NCBI RefSeq assembly: GCF_020329505.1
Contig: NZ_JAGKJJ010000023.1
Span: forward strand, 1 to 40,000
Source: Bradyrhizobium semiaridum
GTDB lineage: Bacteria; Pseudomonadota; Alphaproteobacteria; Rhizobiales; Xanthobacteraceae
Direction of reading: 5' to 3'
DNA: 40,000 nt
Shown piece after piece: positions 39,208 through 40,000 of the stretch; the first letter of the stretch is position 1, and each line of letters starts with the position of its first letter. Below the pieces are notes generated by a model. It was not told where the DNA came from and did no database searches. It saw nothing but the letters and a program-made list of their open reading frames with translations. Made by a program: the position numbers and the translations under genes.

Positions 39208-39828
39208 TCAATTCTCGTCGCTGCCGCCGAACTCTTCCATCAGCTTGTCGTAGCTCTTGGTGACGAGCTCGATATTGCCCTTGTTCTCGACCGCGGGCGG
39301 CGGCCATTTCAACGCCTCGTTGAGATCGGCGAGCGCGTTCTTCTTGTCCTTGGCCGACATCTGCTTGTCGGACTGGACCTGCGCGATCTGCGCCTTCAGC
39401 ACCGCTTCCGGGCCGACATATTTCTTGGTCTGCGGATCGAAGCCGCCGAGCACCAGCGAAATGTTGTCGACGACGTTGTTGTACTCGTCATAGCTGGCAA
39501 AGCCGTTCTTCTTGGCGATGCCCTCGAGCTGCGCGATGACCTTCTGGTCCGGCTGGGCATTCTCCGGAAGCTTGGCGGTGATCGGGTCCATTTCCTTGGC
39601 CGCGGCGAGAGCGCCGTCGACTTGCTTGTCGGTCAGCGCAATCTGCTTGATCGGCGGCATCTGTTCCTGTTGTGCCGGCGGCGCGGCCTGTGCGGGCTGC
39701 TTGGCCTGCGGCGCCATCTGCTGCTGCTTGGCCTGCGCGTACGCGCCGCTGCTCGACGCCGCGGTCACGGCGATCGCGAGACACGCGACACCAAGCGCAG
39801 CAAAAACCGGACGGACGATCTCACGCAT
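39208..39828 (-). CDS. secreted helical protein of unknown function
   Basis: The 206-residue protein has a signal peptide (VRPVFAALGVACLAIAVTAASSSGAYAQ, cleavage near 32). A low-complexity Gln/Ala/Pro linker follows (about 32-60), then a helical C-terminal domain (ALTDKQVDGALAAAKEMDPITAKLPE, AIAKKNGFASYDEYNNVVDNISLVLGG, and a Lys/Asp-rich tail ending EEFGGSDEN). The middle resembles short secreted proteins of rhizobia with an ITAKLPEN...LEGIAKKNGFAS pattern; no named family is certain. The ATG at 39828 has AAGGAGA at good spacing and is preferred over 39873. It is convergent with the TRAP gene and shares the terminator at 38991-39020. Confidence 0.85.
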   Translation of the reverse strand: MREIVRPVFAALGVACLAIAVTAASSSGAYAQAKQQQMAPQAKQPAQAAPPAQQEQMPPIKQIALTDKQVDGALAAAKEMDPITAKLPENAQPDQKVIAQLEGIAKKNGFASYDEYNNVVDNISLVLGGFDPQTKKYVGPEAVLKAQIAQVQSDKQMSAKDKKNALADLNEALKWPPPAVENKGNIELVTKSYDKLMEEFGGSDEN

Positions 39829-40000
39829 GGAAGTCTCCTTGTTGGGCAGGGTTGCCGGGCTTCTTGGGCGCAATGGGTACGGACATCGGAATGAACAGGC
39901 CGTGAACTTTGGTCGTAGACCATGACCGCCAATCGTGGCCGAATGATCACAAACAATTCAAACGCGATTGATCGAGCTACTCTCGACAGTGCGATCTCGG

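Overview
The window is a chromosomal stretch of a high-GC alphaproteobacterium, most likely Bradyrhizobium or a close relative. The evidence is the protein content, dense families of short palindromic intergenic repeats, general-stress (EcfG-type) promoter signatures, and an initiator tRNA with a variant anticodon stem. There is no rRNA, CRISPR array or intact mobile element.

Layout. 1-2480 is a decayed accessory strip: a long inverted repeat, short repeats resembling IS21-type ends, a frameshifted Mu-gpF-like phage head gene, one secreted SnoaL-like gene and a tandem repeat. 2485-6609 holds crcB (fluoride export), sodB behind a very good EcfG-type promoter, a GNAT acetyltransferase, a MATE exporter and a secreted DUF2147 protein. 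6808-9374 (minus) holds a DUF3095 cyclase-like protein and a COG0523 metallochaperone under a perfect Zur-type palindrome. 9768-13682 (minus) holds htpG, an unusual zinc-ribbon MBL protein and a periplasmic L-asparaginase; an OpgC-type membrane acyltransferase follows on the plus strand. 15732-19054 (minus) is a cluster of small membrane and unknown proteins with two candidate stress promoters, headed by a 24-residue membrane peptide. 19359-20055 contains initiator tRNA-Met with its terminator and a collapsed GMC oxidoreductase.

The right half. 20290-27898 holds CvpA, an atypical SDR, DUF3775 and a plus-strand run MBL / FAH hydrolase / GST / serine hydrolase / MBL that looks like a catabolic or detoxification group. 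28077-32655 holds Ogt, an alpha/beta hydrolase, an AhpD-like carboxymuconolactone decarboxylase divergent from an ECF41-type sigma factor (both with matching ECF41-like promoters), and a carboxypeptidase-G2-like peptidase. 33088-36112 is a GntR regulator, a PhyH/EctD-like dioxygenase and a SAF-domain dehydrogenase: the best candidate for an uncharacterised pathway. 36478-39828 holds a PRISE-like reductase, an orphan TRAP binding protein and a secreted protein of unknown function.

The most informative content is regulatory: promoter or operator signatures at sodB, the COG0523 gene, the stress cluster, the ECF41 pair and the GntR locus. All were read by eye; motif scans and homology searches were not run.
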